NCBI RefSeq assembly: GCF_013386825.1
Contig: NZ_JACARC010000034.1
Coordinates: forward strand, 38,032 to 102,031
Direction: 5' to 3'
DNA: 64,000 nt
Origin: Pseudomonas sp. IPO3778
GTDB taxonomy: Bacteria; Pseudomonadota; Gammaproteobacteria; Pseudomonadales; Pseudomonadaceae
Of this stretch, positions 8,960 to 17,323 are shown in pieces. Both the position numbers and the translations under genes were made by a program. Each line of letters starts with the position of its first letter. Positions within the stretch are counted from its first letter, which is position 1. Under the pieces are notes generated by a model. That model was given only the letters and a program-made list of their open reading frames with translations. It made no database searches and was not told where the DNA came from.

Positions 8960-9553
8960 ATGCCCAAGGTCGGTATGCAACCCATACGCCGCCAGCAGTT
9001 GATCGAAGCCACATTGACTGCGGTCGATCAGGTCGGAATGGGGGATGCCAGCATTGCGCTGATCGCCCGTCTGGCCGGTGTCTCGAATGGCATCATCAGT
9101 CACTATTTTCAGGACAAGAATGGCCTGATCGCCGCCACGATGCGGTACCTGATGAACGTCCTGATCGAGAACGTCACCGAGCGCCGGTTGGCGCTGAAGG
9201 ACGACAGCCCGCGGGCTCAACTCCAGGTGATCATCGAAGGCAACTTCGACGCCAGCCAGGTCAACGGCCCGGCCATGAAAACCTGGCTGGCCTTCTGGGC
9301 CACCAGCATGCACCACCCGTCATTGCACAGGCTGCAGCGGATCAACGATCACCGTCTGTATTCCAACCTGTGCTGCCAGTTCCGCCGAGCGTTGCCGTTG
9401 CCCGAGGCACGCAGCGCAGCCCGAGGCCTGGCGGCCCTGATCGACGGTTTGTGGTTGCGCGGCGCCCTGTCGGGAGACGCTTTCGACACGGAGCAGGCGC
9501 AACGGATCGCTTACGAATACATGGATTTCCAATTGGCCAAGCAGGTGAGTTAG
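8960..9553 (+). CDS. betI: BetI, choline-responsive TetR-family repressor
   Basis: The 197-residue protein has an N-terminal TetR helix-turn-helix (about 25-50, ALIARLAGVSNGIISHYF) and a ligand-binding helical C-terminal half. BetI binds choline and releases the bet promoters. Length and sequence are typical. It has the best ribosome site of the cluster (AAGGAGAGG) and is followed after 109 bases by betB, giving the conserved order betI-betB-betA. Confidence 0.95.
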   Translation: MPKVGMQPIRRQQLIEATLTAVDQVGMGDASIALIARLAGVSNGIISHYFQDKNGLIAATMRYLMNVLIENVTERRLALKDDSPRAQLQVIIEGNFDASQVNGPAMKTWLAFWATSMHHPSLHRLQRINDHRLYSNLCCQFRRALPLPEARSAARGLAALIDGLWLRGALSGDAFDTEQAQRIAYEYMDFQLAKQVS

Positions 9554-9662
9554 AGCACACATAAACGCTCAACCCCTGAACGACTGCCGGTCGGTGTTGC
9601 CAGAACCCCATGGCCCACCTTCGGCGGTTAACGCCAACCACTTATGCACTTGCGAGGACTTT

Positions 9663-11135
9663 ATGGCCCGTTTCGAACTGCAAAAACTCTACATTGACGG
9701 CGGCTACTCCGACGCTGGCAGCGATGCCACTTTCGAAGCCATCAACCCGGCTAACGGTGAAGTTCTCGCCAACGTGCAACGCGCCACTAAAGAAGACGTT
9801 GAGCGCGCCGTGGTCAGCGCCGAAAAGGGCCAGAAAATCTGGGCCGCCATGACCGCCATGGAGCGTTCGCGCATCCTGCGTCGTGCCGTTGAAATCCTGC
9901 GTGAGCGCAACGACGAACTGGCCGCCCTGGAAACCCTGGACACCGGCAAGCCGTACTCCGAAACCCAATACGTCGACATCGTCACCGGCGCCGACGTGCT
10001 GGAATACTACGCAGGCCTGGTGCCCGCCATCGAAGGCGAGCAGATCCCGCTGCGCACCACTTCGTTCGTCTACACCCGTCGCGAGCCGCTGGGCGTCGTC
10101 GCCGGTATCGGCGCGTGGAACTACCCGATCCAGATCGCCCTGTGGAAATCCGCACCGGCCCTGGCCGCCGGCAACGCGATGATCTTCAAGCCAAGCGAAG
10201 TCACCTCGCTGACCACCCTGAAACTGGCTGAAATCTACACCGCCGCCGGCGTTCCGGATGGCGTGTTCAACGTCCTGACCGGCAGCGGCCGTGAAGTCGG
10301 CACCTGGCTGACCGAGCACCCGCGCATCGAGAAAGTCTCCTTCACCGGCGGCACCGACACCGGCAAGAAAGTCATGGCCAGCGCTTCGAGCTCTTCGCTC
10401 AAAGAAGTCACCATGGAACTGGGCGGCAAATCCCCGCTGATCATTTTCGACGACGCCGACCTCGATCGCGCCGCCGACATCGCGATGATGGCCAACTTCT
10501 ACAGCTCGGGCCAGGTCTGCACCAACGGCACGCGCGTGTTCGTTCCGACCGCCCTCAAAGGCGCGTTCGAAGCCAAGATCGCCGAGCGTGTTGCACGCAT
10601 CCGCATCGGCAACCCGGAAGATGAAAACACCAACTTCGGCCCGCTGGTCAGCTTCGCCCACATGGAAAGCGTGCTCGGCTACATCGCCAAGGGCAAGGAA
10701 CAAGGCGCCCGCCTGCTGTGCGGCGGCGACCGCCTGACCGACGGCGAATTCGCCAAGGGTGCCTACGTGGCCCCGACCGTGTTCACCGACTGCACCGACG
10801 ACATGACCATCGTCCGTGAAGAGATCTTCGGCCCGGTGATGAGCATCCTCACCTACGACACCGAAGAAGAAGTGATCCGCCGCGCCAACGACACCGACTT
10901 CGGCCTGGCCGCCGGCCTCGTGACCAAGGACCTGAACCGCGCCCACCGCGTGATTCATCAGCTGGAAGCCGGTATCTGCTGGATCAACGCCTGGGGCGAG
11001 TCCGACGCGAAGATGCCGGTGGGTGGCTACAAGCAGTCGGGCGTGGGCCGTGAAAACGGGATCAGCTCGCTGAACAACTTCACTCGCATCAAATCGGTAC
11101 AGGTTGAGCTGGGCGACTACGCCTCGGTGTTCTAA
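9663..11135 (+). CDS. betB: BetB, betaine aldehyde dehydrogenase
   Basis: 490 residues, NAD(P)-dependent oxidation of betaine aldehyde to glycine betaine. The catalytic base Glu252 (MELGGKSP) and the nucleophile Cys286 (SSGQVCTNGT) are at the positions known for the P. aeruginosa enzyme. The start at 9663 follows GAGGAC; an upstream ATG at 9594 would add a 23-residue leader not seen in the family. Between betB and betA a REP pair lies in the operon and may uncouple mRNA stability of the two. Confidence 0.95.
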   Translation: MARFELQKLYIDGGYSDAGSDATFEAINPANGEVLANVQRATKEDVERAVVSAEKGQKIWAAMTAMERSRILRRAVEILRERNDELAALETLDTGKPYSETQYVDIVTGADVLEYYAGLVPAIEGEQIPLRTTSFVYTRREPLGVVAGIGAWNYPIQIALWKSAPALAAGNAMIFKPSEVTSLTTLKLAEIYTAAGVPDGVFNVLTGSGREVGTWLTEHPRIEKVSFTGGTDTGKKVMASASSSSLKEVTMELGGKSPLIIFDDADLDRAADIAMMANFYSSGQVCTNGTRVFVPTALKGAFEAKIAERVARIRIGNPEDENTNFGPLVSFAHMESVLGYIAKGKEQGARLLCGGDRLTDGEFAKGAYVAPTVFTDCTDDMTIVREEIFGPVMSILTYDTEEEVIRRANDTDFGLAAGLVTKDLNRAHRVIHQLEAGICWINAWGESDAKMPVGGYKQSGVGRENGISSLNNFTRIKSVQVELGDYASVF

Positions 11136-11160
11136 CCCCCGATTTAGTCTGGTATGGCCC

Positions 11161-11294
11161 TTGTGGCGAGGGAGCTTGCTCCCGTTGGGCTGCGCAGCAG
11201 CCCCATCCCAGGCACTGCAGTTCTTTCAGACAGAACTCGATCGCTGATTTTGCGACTGCTACGCAGTCGAGCGGGAGCAAGCTCCCTCGCCACA
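11161..11294. repeat. REP pair inside the bet operon (GTGGCGAGGGAGCTTG type)
   Basis: TGTGGCGAGGGAGCTTGCTC at the left is mirrored by GAGCAAGCTCCCTCGCCACA at the right, with a second inner palindrome around GGGCTGCGCAGCAGCCC. The left half is the closest relative of the REP piece translated in the gene at 62193-63128. Confidence 0.88.
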
Positions 11295-11331
11295 AAAGCA
11301 GCCTGAACCGAATTTTATGAGGGTGCATTTA

Positions 11332-13035
11332 ATGTCCCAAGAATACGACTACATCATTGTGGGTGCCGGCTCCGCCGGTAACACCCTGGCGACCCGTCTG
11401 ACCGAAGACGAAGGCGTCACCGTCCTGCTGCTGGAAGCCGGCGGCCCGGACTACCGTTTCGACTTCCGTACCCAGATGCCCGCCGCCCTGGCGTTCCCGC
11501 TGCAAGGCCGTCGCTACAACTGGGCCTACGAAACCGATCCAGAGCCACACATGGACGGCCGCCGGATGGAGTGCGGTCGCGGCAAGGGCCTCGGCGGCTC
11601 CTCGCTGATCAACGGCATGTGCTACATCCGCGGCAACGCGATGGACTACGACAACTGGTCGAAGCTGCCAGGTCTGGAAGACTGGACGTACCTGGACTGC
11701 CTGCCGTACTTCCGTAAAGCCGAAACCCGTGACATCGGCCCGAACGACTACCACGGTGGCGAAGGCCCGGTCAGCGTGACCACGCCAAAGGCCGGCAACA
11801 ACCCGCTGTTCCACGCGATGGTGGAAGCCGGCGTACAGGCCGGTTACCCGCGTACCGAAGACTTGAACGGCTACCAGCAGGAAGGCTTCGGCCCGATGGA
11901 CCGTACCGTGACGCCAAACGGTCGTCGCGCCAGCACCGCCCGCGGTTACCTGGACACGGCCAAGAAGCGCTCGACGCTGACCATCGTCACCCACGCCCTG
12001 ACCGACAAAGTGCTGTTCGAAGGCAAGCGCGCCGTGGGCGTGCGTTACCTGATCGGTGCCGCCGAAGAACGTGTTGAAGCCCGTGCCCGCAAGGAAGTCC
12101 TGGTGTGCAGCGGCGCAATCGCTTCGCCGCAACTGCTGCAACGCTCCGGTGTTGGCCCGGCCAAACTGCTGGAAAGCCTCGACATCCCGGTGGTCCACGA
12201 CCTGCCTGGCGTCGGCGAAAACCTGCAGGACCACCTTGAGCTGTACCTGCAATACGCGTGCACCCAACCGGTGTCGCTGTACCCGTCGCTGCTCTGGTAC
12301 AACCAGCCGGCCATTGGTGCCGAGTGGCTGTTCAACGGCACCGGCATCGGCGCCAGCAACCAGTTCGAAGCGGGCGGTTTCATCCGTACCCGTGAAGAAT
12401 TCGATTGGCCGAACATCCAGTACCACTTCCTGCCGGTCGCGATTAACTACAACGGCAGCAACGGTGTGAAAGAGCACGGTTTCCAGGCACACATGGGCTC
12501 CATGCGTTCGCCGAGCCGTGGCCGTATCCAGCTGAAGTCGAAGAACCCGCGGGACTACCCGAGCATTCTCTTCAACTACATGGCCACCGAACAGGACTGG
12601 CAGGAATTCCGCGACGGCATCCGCCTGACCCGTGAAATCATGCAGCAGCCGGCGCTCGACCAGTACCGTGGCCGCGAAATCAGCCCGGGCATCGACGTAC
12701 AGACCGACGAGCAACTGGATAAATTTATCCGCGAGCACGCCGAGACCGCGTTCCACCCGTCCTGCTCGTGCAAGATGGGCACCGACAAGATGGCCGTGGT
12801 TGACGCCGAAGGCCGTGTGCATGGCATGCAGGGTTTGCGTGTGGTGGATGCGTCGATCATGCCGATCATCACCACCGGCAACCTGAACGCGCCGACGATC
12901 ATGATCGCCGAGAAAATCGCCGACAAGATCCGTGGCCGTAAGCCTTTGCCGCGCAGCACTGCGGATTACTACGTAGCGGGCGACGCCCCGGCGCGTGGCA
13001 AGCCGATGCGTGAAGTGGGTCCTGTTGCGCAGTAA
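11332..13035 (+). CDS. betA: BetA, choline dehydrogenase
   Basis: The 567-residue GMC flavoprotein oxidises choline to betaine aldehyde (and can carry on to betaine), passing electrons to the respiratory chain at the membrane. It has the FAD-binding IIVGAGSAGN at 7-16, GMC signature 1 (GKGLGGSSLINGM), signature 2 (GAIASPQLLQRSGVGP) and the active-site His in FHPSCSCKMG. The ATG at 11332 is preceded by GAGGGTG; the in-frame ATG at 11317 has no ribosome site. It closes the betIBA operon. Confidence 0.95.
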   Translation: MSQEYDYIIVGAGSAGNTLATRLTEDEGVTVLLLEAGGPDYRFDFRTQMPAALAFPLQGRRYNWAYETDPEPHMDGRRMECGRGKGLGGSSLINGMCYIRGNAMDYDNWSKLPGLEDWTYLDCLPYFRKAETRDIGPNDYHGGEGPVSVTTPKAGNNPLFHAMVEAGVQAGYPRTEDLNGYQQEGFGPMDRTVTPNGRRASTARGYLDTAKKRSTLTIVTHALTDKVLFEGKRAVGVRYLIGAAEERVEARARKEVLVCSGAIASPQLLQRSGVGPAKLLESLDIPVVHDLPGVGENLQDHLELYLQYACTQPVSLYPSLLWYNQPAIGAEWLFNGTGIGASNQFEAGGFIRTREEFDWPNIQYHFLPVAINYNGSNGVKEHGFQAHMGSMRSPSRGRIQLKSKNPRDYPSILFNYMATEQDWQEFRDGIRLTREIMQQPALDQYRGREISPGIDVQTDEQLDKFIREHAETAFHPSCSCKMGTDKMAVVDAEGRVHGMQGLRVVDASIMPIITTGNLNAPTIMIAEKIADKIRGRKPLPRSTADYYVAGDAPARGKPMREVGPVAQ

Positions 13036-13054
13036 CTGATAGACCCAGGTGCCT

Positions 13055-13139
13055 GCATCGCAGGCAAGCCAGCTCCCACATTTGACCTCGTTCGCCAGAA
13101 CAACTCAGTCACATGTGGGAGCCGGGCTTGCCCGCGATG
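13055..13139. repeat. REP pair, arms facing inward-out
   Basis: Here the first half-site is the complement form (ATCGCAGGCAAGCCAGCTCC) and the second the forward form (GTGGGAGCCGGGCTTGCCCG), opposite to most pairs in the window. It follows betA. Confidence 0.8.
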
Positions 13140-13251
13140 AGGCCCGACCCGACACTGCAAAACCCCTCCTCTACACTTTCCTTGATCAGCTCCCCAGCCC
13201 AGGCCTACTCTGTTTGCCTGCCCGCGCCGAGCCGCCCACAAGGAAGGCCCC

Positions 13252-14694
13252 ATGTTCGACCACCACGCCACACTCAAGAAACAGTTCAGTGCCCTGCGCA
13301 CCACCGCCGAATTCTTCTCCCTGCGTTACGTTCGCGAATCCGGCCAGTACCTGTCGGTACGCAAGAACGTCGCCGAGCCGCCACACCTGAGCCAGGACGA
13401 GGGCGCGATGCTCACCGTGCGCCTCAACGGCGTCGAAGCCTACGCCGCGACCCACGACCTTTCCCTGTCCGGCCTGCAAGCCGCCCTTGAGCGTGCCGAA
13501 CAGCAAGCCCGGCTGATCAAACCCCACGCCCTGCTCGACCTGCGCGACCAGCCGGTGTCCAGTGACATCGCCGACTACCTGTCGCCCAGCCTCGACCAAC
13601 CCTTCCCGTCCCTGAGCGAGTGCTACCAACTGCTGGGCGCTGAATCGGCCGCCGTGCCCAAGGATGAGCGCCTGGTGAACTGGGAAGTCAGCCTGGGCAC
13701 CACCCACGTTGAACAGATCTACCTCAACAGCGCCGGCGCCGAACTGCGCCAGGCCCAGCGCTTTGTGTTCCCGGGCGTGAACGTCACGGCCTACGACGGC
13801 AACGACAGCCAGACCCGCACCCTGGGCGGCACCAACTTCGGCCAGCAAGGCGGCTTCGACGTGATCAGCCGCTTCGGCCTGGTGGGCGCCGCACCGCAGA
13901 TCGCCGACCAGGCGCTGCAACTGTTGCTGGCACCGAATACGCCACAAGGCCCGCGCGACCTGCTGCTGATGCCTGACCAGATGATCCTGCAGATCCACGA
14001 ATCCATCGGCCACCCGCTGGAACTGGACCGCATCCTCGGCGACGAGCGCAATTACGCCGGCACCAGCTTCGTCAAGGCCAGCGACTTCGGCCACCTGCAA
14101 TACGGCTCCCCCCTGCTGAACGTGACCTTCGACCCGGACATTCCCGAGCAACTCGCCAGCTACGGGCATGACGACGACGGCACCAAGGCCAGCAAACAAT
14201 TCCTGATCCGCGAAGGCCTGCTGCTCAAGCCGCTGGGCGGTGCGCTGTCGCAATACCGCTCCGGCATGCAGGGCGTGGCCAACAGCCGCGCCTGCAGCTG
14301 GAACCGCGCGCCCATCGACCGCATGGCCAACCTGAATATCGAGGCCGGCGACCAGAACATGGCGCAGCTGATTGGCGGTATCGAGCACGGCATCCTGATG
14401 TCCACCAACCGTTCCTGGTCGATTGATGACGCGCGCAACAAATTCCAGTTCGGCTGCGAGTGGGGCCAGTTGATTGAAAACGGCGAACTCAAAGGCGTGG
14501 TGAAGAACCCCAACTACCGGGCGATTTCCGCGCAGTTCTGGCGCAACCTCAGCGCCGTTGGCGACGCCAGTACCTTCAAGGTGCTGGGCACGCCGAACTG
14601 CGGCAAGGGCGAACCCAACCAGGTGATCCGCGTCGGCCATGCGTCGCCGGCCTGTGTGTTCAGCCACGTGGATGTATTCGGGGGAGACGCCTGA
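13252..14694 (+). CDS. TldD-like metallopeptidase (divergent paralogue)
   Basis: 480 residues. The zinc motif HExxxH is present as HESIGH at 249-254, and a C-terminal NCGKGEPN loop supplies the cysteine ligand expected in TldD. TldD works with TldE as a heterodimeric protease that cleaves unfolded peptides. Overall sequence differs from housekeeping TldD (for example HESIGHPLELDR rather than the usual HEAVGHGLEGD), so I take this as a second, specialised copy. It starts after AAGGAAGG and overlaps the next gene by one base (TGATG), so the pair is coupled. No small precursor-peptide gene is visible nearby. Confidence 0.85.
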   Translation: MFDHHATLKKQFSALRTTAEFFSLRYVRESGQYLSVRKNVAEPPHLSQDEGAMLTVRLNGVEAYAATHDLSLSGLQAALERAEQQARLIKPHALLDLRDQPVSSDIADYLSPSLDQPFPSLSECYQLLGAESAAVPKDERLVNWEVSLGTTHVEQIYLNSAGAELRQAQRFVFPGVNVTAYDGNDSQTRTLGGTNFGQQGGFDVISRFGLVGAAPQIADQALQLLLAPNTPQGPRDLLLMPDQMILQIHESIGHPLELDRILGDERNYAGTSFVKASDFGHLQYGSPLLNVTFDPDIPEQLASYGHDDDGTKASKQFLIREGLLLKPLGGALSQYRSGMQGVANSRACSWNRAPIDRMANLNIEAGDQNMAQLIGGIEHGILMSTNRSWSIDDARNKFQFGCEWGQLIENGELKGVVKNPNYRAISAQFWRNLSAVGDASTFKVLGTPNCGKGEPNQVIRVGHASPACVFSHVDVFGGDA

Positions 14695-16010
14695 TGAATA
14701 ATTTCAAAGCCCTGGTGGACTGGCTCAAGCAGGCCATCACCGATCACGAACAATTTCACCTCGGCTACGCCGACGAGTCGTCCGAGTTTGTGCGTTTCAA
14801 TCACGGCAAAGTGCGCCAGGCCGGCCAGGTGCAACAGGCCAGCCTGAACCTGAAGCTGATCAACGACGGGCGCCACGCCGACCTCGGCATCACCCTGGCC
14901 GGCGAGCCTGAGCTGGATCGCCAGCGCCTGGCCGCCGGCCTGCAACAACTGCGCGAGACCTTGCCGTTGCTGCCCCAGGATCCGTACCTGCTGCTCAATC
15001 ACAACGCCTGGCAAAACAAGGACCAACAGGACCGCCCGCTGCCGGACCTGGCCCAGGTGCTGGAAGCAATCAGCCAGGCGGCCGACGGTGTGGACATGGT
15101 TGGCTTCTACGCCGCCGGCCCCATCAGCCGAGGCTTTGCCAGTTCATCCGGCGCCTTCGGCTGGCACCAGGCCAACAGCTTCAATTTCGACTTCAGCCTG
15201 TTCCACCCCAACGGCGAAGCGGTGAAGGCCAGCTACGCCGGCAACGATTGGGACAGCACAGTCTTCGCCCAACGCTTCCAGCAGGCCCGCGAGCAGCTGG
15301 AGTTCCTCGGTCGCCCGCTGCACCCGCTGGCACCGGGGCAATACCGCGCTTACCTCGCCCCGGCGGCCATGGAAGAAATCATCAGCATGCTGACCTGGGG
15401 CGGTTTTTCCGCCCAGGCCATCGCCAGCAAGGGCAGCCCGTTGCAGCGCCTGTATGCCGGCGATCAAGCCTTAAGCCCGCTGGTGGCGGTAGACGAACAG
15501 GTCAGTGGTTCCCTGAGCTCGGCATTTTCCCGGGACGGCTACCCACGCAGCGACGTAAAGCTGATCAGCGGCGGCAAGGCCGAAGGCCAACTGGTGAACT
15601 CCCGCAGCGCCGCCGAATACGGCCTGAGCACCAACGGCGCCAGCAGCGATGAGTCTCCCAGCGCGTTGCAGATGGCGGCCGGCAACCTGGCCCAGGCCGA
15701 TATCCTCAAGCAACTGGGCACCGGCTTGTACATCAGTAACCTGTGGTACCTGAACTACTCCGACCAGCCCGCCGCGCGCCTGACCGGCATGACCCGCTTC
15801 GCCACGTTCTGGGTCGAAGACGGCGAGATCAAGGCGCCGGTCAGCACCATGCGCTTTGATGACAGCGTGTACAGCCTGCTGGGCTCGCAACTGGAAGCGT
15901 TGACTGCCGATCGGGAATTACTGCTGTCGGCGAGTACGTACAGCCAGCGCAATACCTCGTCCAATCTATTGCCGGGCGCATTGGTAAAACGCCTGACCCT
16001 GACCTTATAA
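14694..16010 (+). CDS. TldE/PmbA-like partner protein
   Basis: 438 residues of the PmbA/TldE fold without an HExxxH motif, as expected for the non-catalytic half of a TldD/TldE heterodimer. Its start codon overlaps the stop of the TldD-like gene. The pair is plus-strand, downstream of betA, separated from it by a REP pair, and followed by two more REP pairs, so it looks like an independent two-gene unit. I cannot say what peptide it processes. Confidence 0.82.
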   Translation: MNNFKALVDWLKQAITDHEQFHLGYADESSEFVRFNHGKVRQAGQVQQASLNLKLINDGRHADLGITLAGEPELDRQRLAAGLQQLRETLPLLPQDPYLLLNHNAWQNKDQQDRPLPDLAQVLEAISQAADGVDMVGFYAAGPISRGFASSSGAFGWHQANSFNFDFSLFHPNGEAVKASYAGNDWDSTVFAQRFQQAREQLEFLGRPLHPLAPGQYRAYLAPAAMEEIISMLTWGGFSAQAIASKGSPLQRLYAGDQALSPLVAVDEQVSGSLSSAFSRDGYPRSDVKLISGGKAEGQLVNSRSAAEYGLSTNGASSDESPSALQMAAGNLAQADILKQLGTGLYISNLWYLNYSDQPAARLTGMTRFATFWVEDGEIKAPVSTMRFDDSVYSLLGSQLEALTADRELLLSASTYSQRNTSSNLLPGALVKRLTLTL

Positions 16011-16024
16011 ACAACGCAAAACCC

Positions 16025-16115
16025 ATGTGGGAGCGGGCTTGCTCGCGAATGCGGTGTATCAGCTACAGATGTATTGGCTGACACCGCGCATTCGCGAGCA
16101 AGCCCGCTCCCACAT
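16025..16115. repeat. REP pair
   Basis: ATGTGGGAGCGGGCTTGCTC and its complement flank a short inner palindrome (GCGGTGT / ACACCGC). It lies 15 bases past the TldE-like gene. Confidence 0.88.
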
Positions 16116-16246
16116 TTGCTTGCATTCCACATTCTGATCGAACCCAACCTCAAAACCTCAGTCCAGGCACCTGGTCGTCCGGCCAGTTGTCGCTCGCGAA
16201 AAACCTCGTTATAAAGGTTGGTGGCACCTAGCCATACAACCACACC

Positions 16247-16344
16247 GTAGGAGCGAGCCGGCTCGCGAAAAACCCGAGAGCACCGCGTCTAGGCTGGCAA
16301 ACCGCGTCATCGTTGAAGATCTTCGCGAGCAAGCTCGCTCCTAC
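16247..16344. repeat. REP pair upstream of the RhlA homologue
   Basis: GTAGGAGCGAGCCGGCTCGC on the left and its near-complement ending CTCGCTCCTAC on the right. Together with the previous pair it fills nearly all of the 385-base gap 16011-16395, leaving only about 50 bases (16345-16395) for an rhlA promoter and leader. Confidence 0.85.
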
Positions 16345-16395
16345 ACTCAAGTGATGCACGACCTTGCCCGGGATAGGGCAAGCTGGAGCGTTGAC

Positions 16396-17286
16396 ATGAA
16401 TCATGGAAGTTTTGTCATTGAGAAGCTGTTCAAGCACTACAACGTTCACGTAGAACAGCTGGGTAACAACCCAGAGAAGAAAACCGTGCTGTTGGTCAAC
16501 GGCGCACTGTCCACCACCCGCTCGTTTGCCCGCACCAGCAAGTGCCTGTCCGAGCACTTCAATGTGCTGATGTTCGACTTGCCGTTCTCCGGCTATTCGC
16601 GCCCGCACAACACTGACCTCGACCTTGTGACCAAGGACGATGAAGTGCAGATCCTGCGGGCATTGGTGGAACGCTTTCAGGTCAACCACCTGGTGTCGGC
16701 CTCATGGGGCGGGATTTCCACGCTGCTGACCCTGGCCCATAACCCGCCGTCCATTGAAAGCTCGGTGGTGATGGCGCTGGCGCCCAACCTCAACCAGGCC
16801 ATGCTCGAATACGTAGAGCGGGTGCGGGTGCTGATCGAGGCCGATGACAAATCCGCCGTCGGCCACCTGCTGAATGAAACCGTCGGCAAATATTTGTCGC
16901 CGCGGCTCAAGCGCAACAACCACCGGCACCTGTCGACCATGGCGACTAACGAGTACCGCCAGGCGCGTTTCCATATCCACCAGGTACTGGCGATGGGTGA
17001 CGGCAATTACCTGCCGCAACTGAGCCGGATCGAATCCCCGGTGCACTTCCTCAACGGCGTGCTGGACGAGTACACCCCGGCAGACGAAGCCCGACTGTTC
17101 AAAAAATACGTCGGCCGCAGCAGCTTCGCCACCGCCGAACACACCGGCCATTTGCTCGATCTGGAATCCCGCGAAGCGGCGCTGGCGGTACACCGTGCGC
17201 TGCTCGATTTCCTGGTGGGCAAACACGCGGCGTTGTCAGATATAGACGAAGCGCCAGTGGGAAAAGGAGCTGCCGATGGCGCATAA
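16396..17286 (+). CDS. rhlA: RhlA homologue, 3-(3-hydroxyalkanoyloxy)alkanoate synthase
   Basis: 296 residues, alpha/beta hydrolase fold. RhlA joins two 3-hydroxyacyl chains to HAA, the lipid part of rhamnolipids. Long stretches match the P. aeruginosa protein as I remember it (TKDDEVQIL, NHLVSASWGGIST, GHLLNETVGKYL, TGHLLDLES), and the triad falls at Ser103, Asp224 and His252, one residue off RhlA's Ser102, Asp223, His251. PhaG, the nearest alternative, is clearly more distant. The start at 16396 follows GGAG; one at 16351 would add 15 residues. No rhlB glycosyltransferase follows: 37 bases on is an exporter, so free HAA may be the product. Confidence 0.85.
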   Translation: MNHGSFVIEKLFKHYNVHVEQLGNNPEKKTVLLVNGALSTTRSFARTSKCLSEHFNVLMFDLPFSGYSRPHNTDLDLVTKDDEVQILRALVERFQVNHLVSASWGGISTLLTLAHNPPSIESSVVMALAPNLNQAMLEYVERVRVLIEADDKSAVGHLLNETVGKYLSPRLKRNNHRHLSTMATNEYRQARFHIHQVLAMGDGNYLPQLSRIESPVHFLNGVLDEYTPADEARLFKKYVGRSSFATAEHTGHLLDLESREAALAVHRALLDFLVGKHAALSDIDEAPVGKGAADGA

Positions 17287-17323
17287 TCGCCAACACATAG
17301 GCTGCTAACAAAAAAGGTAACTC

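Noticed and set aside
16396..17286. PhaG instead of RhlA
   Set aside because: The stretches around the nucleophile (NHLVSASWGGIST) and GHLLNETVGKYL match RhlA, whereas PhaG reads differently at these places as far as I recall.
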